From the NCBI GenBank assembly GCA_020720565.1, contig DYOK01000150.1, positions 1-6,697 on the forward strand: a DNA stretch of 6,697 nucleotides. Direction: 5' to 3'. This stretch comes from Acetofilamentum sp. GTDB lineage: Bacteria > Bacteroidota > Bacteroidia > Bacteroidales > JAFGXI01. Every line of letters starts with the position of its first letter. The stretch's first letter is position 1. Below the pieces are notes generated by a model. The model made no database searches. It was not told the origin of the DNA and saw only the letters and a program-made list of their open reading frames with translations. A program made the position numbers and the translations under genes. Positions 4,900 to 6,697 of this stretch are shown in pieces.

Positions 4900-6279
4900 A
4901 TGGAACAAATTAAACAATCCTTACGAGATTCCGCTTATATGCGTTGGATAGCCTTGGCTTTAATCTCTACTACTATGTTTTTCGCTTACTTTTTTGTGGA
5001 CGTAGCGGCTCCACTTCAAGATTTGTTACTCAAAAACTACCACTGGACACCCGAAGTATTTGGCATGTTAGGTGGGGCAGAGTTTTTCCTAAATGTGTTT
5101 GCAGGGTTTTTAATTCTTTCGGGTATTATTCTCGACAAAATGGGAATCCGATTTACATTGATTACCTCTGGCTTAACCATGGTGATAGGTGCATTTATTA
5201 AATATTATGCTGTAACTTATGTGGATGTAAACACTACAATGAATGTGTTGGGGTACACTTTGCCAACGACTGCTTCTTTTGCATTTTTAGGTTTTGCAAT
5301 TTTTGGAGTAGGCGTCGAAATGGCAGGTATCACGGTTTCGAAAGCAATTGTTAAATGGTTTAAAGGTAAGGAAATGGCTTTGGCCATGGGTTTGGAAATG
5401 GCGACAGCTCGTTTAGGCGTATTTGCAGTATTCCAATTATCTCCAAAATTGGCTGCTTCGGGAGGCGTTTCAAATGCCGTTTTCTGGGGATTAGCTTTTT
5501 TAACCATCGGTTTTTTAACATTTTTGATTTATACCTTTATCGATTCAAAATTGGATAAAGAAATTGGACAAGATGCTTCTACTGGAGGCGAAGACGAGTT
5601 TAAAATTTCTGATTTATTCAAAATAATTGTAAATCCTGGATTTTTGACAATTGCAGCACTTTGTGTATTGTTTTATTCTGCAATTTTCCCTTTCCAGAAA
5701 TTTGCTACCGACATGTTAGCTTCTAAATTAAATATTCCTGCTTCCGAAGCTGCACCATTGTTTTCATACTTTCCTTTAGGAGCAATGGTATTAACTCCAT
5801 TTATTGGCTATTTCTTAGATAGAAAAGGATTAGGAGCAACCATCATGTTTTTTGGGGCCATTCTTTTAACTGTGTCGCATTTAATATTCGCTTTAGTTCC
5901 TGCCGAGTCATTTAATACTGCATTTGCAATCATAAATATTGTGATATTAGGAACAGCTTTCTCGTTGGTGCCAGCGTCTATGTGGCCATCACTTCCTAAA
6001 ATTGTCGAAGATCGCTATTTGGGGTCTGCTTACGGTTTAATTTTCTGGATTCAAAATATTGGATTATTGATCGTTCCAGTTCTTATTGGTTGGTCAATTT
6101 CATATTCTAATCCTGGTGTTGCAGAGCAAATAGCTGCTGGAGCTGATGTTAAATACAGTTATACTTTCCCTGAATTAATTTTTGCAGGATTTGGTGTCGC
6201 TGCTATGGTTTTGGCTGTTGTACTTAAAATTGTCGACAAACGAAAAGGTTATGGCCTCGATTTGCCTAACAAAAAATAA
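4900..6279 (+). CDS. Major facilitator superfamily transporter, MFSD1-like
   Basis: This is an inner-membrane secondary transporter of 459 residues with about 12 transmembrane helices, near 17-35, 59-77, 86-105, 126-145, 160-180, 193-213, 247-265, 288-306, 312-332, 341-360, 376-400 and 424-445. The cytoplasmic loop 2-3 has the MFS motif A form LDKMGIR (78-84), and the symmetrical loop 8-9 has FLDRKG (305-310). The charged linker at 214-240 joins the two six-helix halves. The stretch VPASMWPSLPKIVEDRYLGS (357-376), then AYGLIFWIQNIGLL, resembles the C-terminal half of MFSD1, a family whose animal member is a lysosomal dipeptide uniporter. A peptide or other small organic substrate is therefore a guess. 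The frame opens two codons earlier at TTG (4894), but the ATG is preferred. The gene is divergent from the thioredoxin-fold gene and is followed by a strong terminator, so it is monocistronic. Confidence 0.9.
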   Translation: MEQIKQSLRDSAYMRWIALALISTTMFFAYFFVDVAAPLQDLLLKNYHWTPEVFGMLGGAEFFLNVFAGFLILSGIILDKMGIRFTLITSGLTMVIGAFIKYYAVTYVDVNTTMNVLGYTLPTTASFAFLGFAIFGVGVEMAGITVSKAIVKWFKGKEMALAMGLEMATARLGVFAVFQLSPKLAASGGVSNAVFWGLAFLTIGFLTFLIYTFIDSKLDKEIGQDASTGGEDEFKISDLFKIIVNPGFLTIAALCVLFYSAIFPFQKFATDMLASKLNIPASEAAPLFSYFPLGAMVLTPFIGYFLDRKGLGATIMFFGAILLTVSHLIFALVPAESFNTAFAIINIVILGTAFSLVPASMWPSLPKIVEDRYLGSAYGLIFWIQNIGLLIVPVLIGWSISYSNPGVAEQIAAGADVKYSYTFPELIFAGFGVAAMVLAVVLKIVDKRKGYGLDLPNKK

Positions 6280-6299
6280 TAAACAAAATTTAGTATATG

Positions 6300-6326
6300 A
6301 AAAGCCGCAAATTTGCGGCTTTTTTT
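6300..6326 (+). terminator. Rho-independent terminator of the MFS gene
   Basis: Positions 6300-6323 are a perfect 24-bp palindrome with a GCCGC/GCGGC core. It is followed on the plus strand by an unbroken T-run to 6326, starting 20 nt after the stop codon. The minus strand has four Ts after the stem, so weak bidirectional action is possible. Confidence 0.9.
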
Positions 6327-6521
6327 GTTTAATTAAATGAACAAAAATGCCATTGTATTTATATATTCCACTAATTTTGTAAATAATTTTAAATTAGAAG
6401 TTAGGATTCGAGATTTTCACTCAGTAAACTATAAATCAATATTTTAAACCATTAATAAGTTGAGATTATTAATACAAAGCATAAAATAAATTAACATATT
6501 AAATTTCGGAAAAGCAAACTA

Positions 6522-6697
6522 ATGATAAAAAAATATCAAAACGCTTATATTTCAATTATTTCAGAAAAAATTATAAACTACACTTTAAATTTCATAAGTG
6601 TTATATCTATTCCCATTGCTATTATTGCATATCTTGCAATTCAAAATAGTCAATACTTTTTAATAAAATTCGCACCTTTTTTATTTACAGTAATAGT
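6522..6697 (+). CDS. N-terminus of a membrane protein, cut by the window end
   Basis: An ATG at 6522 opens a frame that stays open for 58 codons to the edge. It begins MIKKYQNAYISIISEKIINY, a short basic/polar cytoplasmic lead. A hydrophobic segment ISVISIPIAIIAYLAI (about 25-40) and the start of a second (YFLIKFAPFLFTVIV) follow. The pattern suggests an integral membrane protein, possibly a sensor or exporter, but I do not recognise the family from this fragment. The gene is separated from the MFS gene by a strong terminator and about 195 nt of AT-rich sequence. Possible -7 boxes in that gap are TAATTTTG at 6372-6379, which matches TAnnTTTG, and TAAATTTC at 6500-6507, with one mismatch. Neither has a good -33 partner at the usual spacing. 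The start is plausible but unconfirmed. Confidence 0.55.
   Translation, partial: MIKKYQNAYISIISEKIINYTLNFISVISIPIAIIAYLAIQNSQYFLIKFAPFLFTVI

Noticed and set aside
5217..5507. Minus-strand open frame of 96 codons inside the MFS gene
   Set aside because: Antisense of membrane helices in an intact 12-TM transporter.
6371..6397. Short inverted repeat CTAATTT/AAATTAG
   Set aside because: Seven AT-rich base pairs in very AT-rich DNA are expected by chance.
6337..6447. Plus-strand 36-codon frame downstream of the terminator
   Set aside because: AT-rich, low-information translation, no promoter or homologous pattern; likely chance.

Overview
The window looks like a chromosomal segment from a member of the Bacteroidota. 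The DNA is AT-rich, Shine-Dalgarno sequences are lacking, and leaders are short. Two genes are preceded by TATCTTTG and one by TAAATTTG, which match the -7 consensus (TAnnTTTG) of the Bacteroidota primary sigma factor. The protein repertoire also fits: a DUF4143 ATPase, a DPM-like GT2, a secreted thioredoxin-fold protein and an MFSD1-like transporter. I cannot fix the order or genus from the sequence.

Layout, left to right. A DUF4143-type AAA ATPase lies on the minus strand (84-1322), with a well-formed promoter and an inverted repeat upstream. Next is a minus-strand pair, uracil-DNA glycosylase ung (2226-2915) followed 10 nt later by a GT2 glycosyltransferase (1463-2215). A type II toxin-antitoxin module (3113-3636, minus) follows, with 1-nt stop/start overlap. 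Then comes a secreted double-thioredoxin protein (3741-4778, minus). A divergent 12-TM MFS transporter (4900-6279, plus) ends at a perfect-palindrome terminator. The N-terminus of a plus-strand membrane protein (6522 onward) runs off the end.

The most interesting part is the toxin-antitoxin unit and its surroundings. Next to the toxin stop there is a roughly 110-bp bulged hairpin. A 15-bp sequence at the hairpin's outer edge recurs inverted (14/15) just upstream of the antitoxin promoter. This is the arrangement expected of a linear integron gene cassette: the core at the cassette start is complementary to the R'' core of the attC site that follows the gene. The consensus core is only partly matched and no integrase is visible. 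I therefore read it as an attC-like solitary cassette of about 731 bp inserted between the thioredoxin gene and ung, with a terminal-inverted-repeat element as the alternative.

A second curiosity is a 21-bp palindromic insert inside the ATPase gene. It is translated in frame as LPTGQAG and looks like a small repetitive element that has colonised a coding sequence. Apart from the likely ung-GT2 transcript and the coupled toxin-antitoxin pair, the genes show no evident shared pathway.
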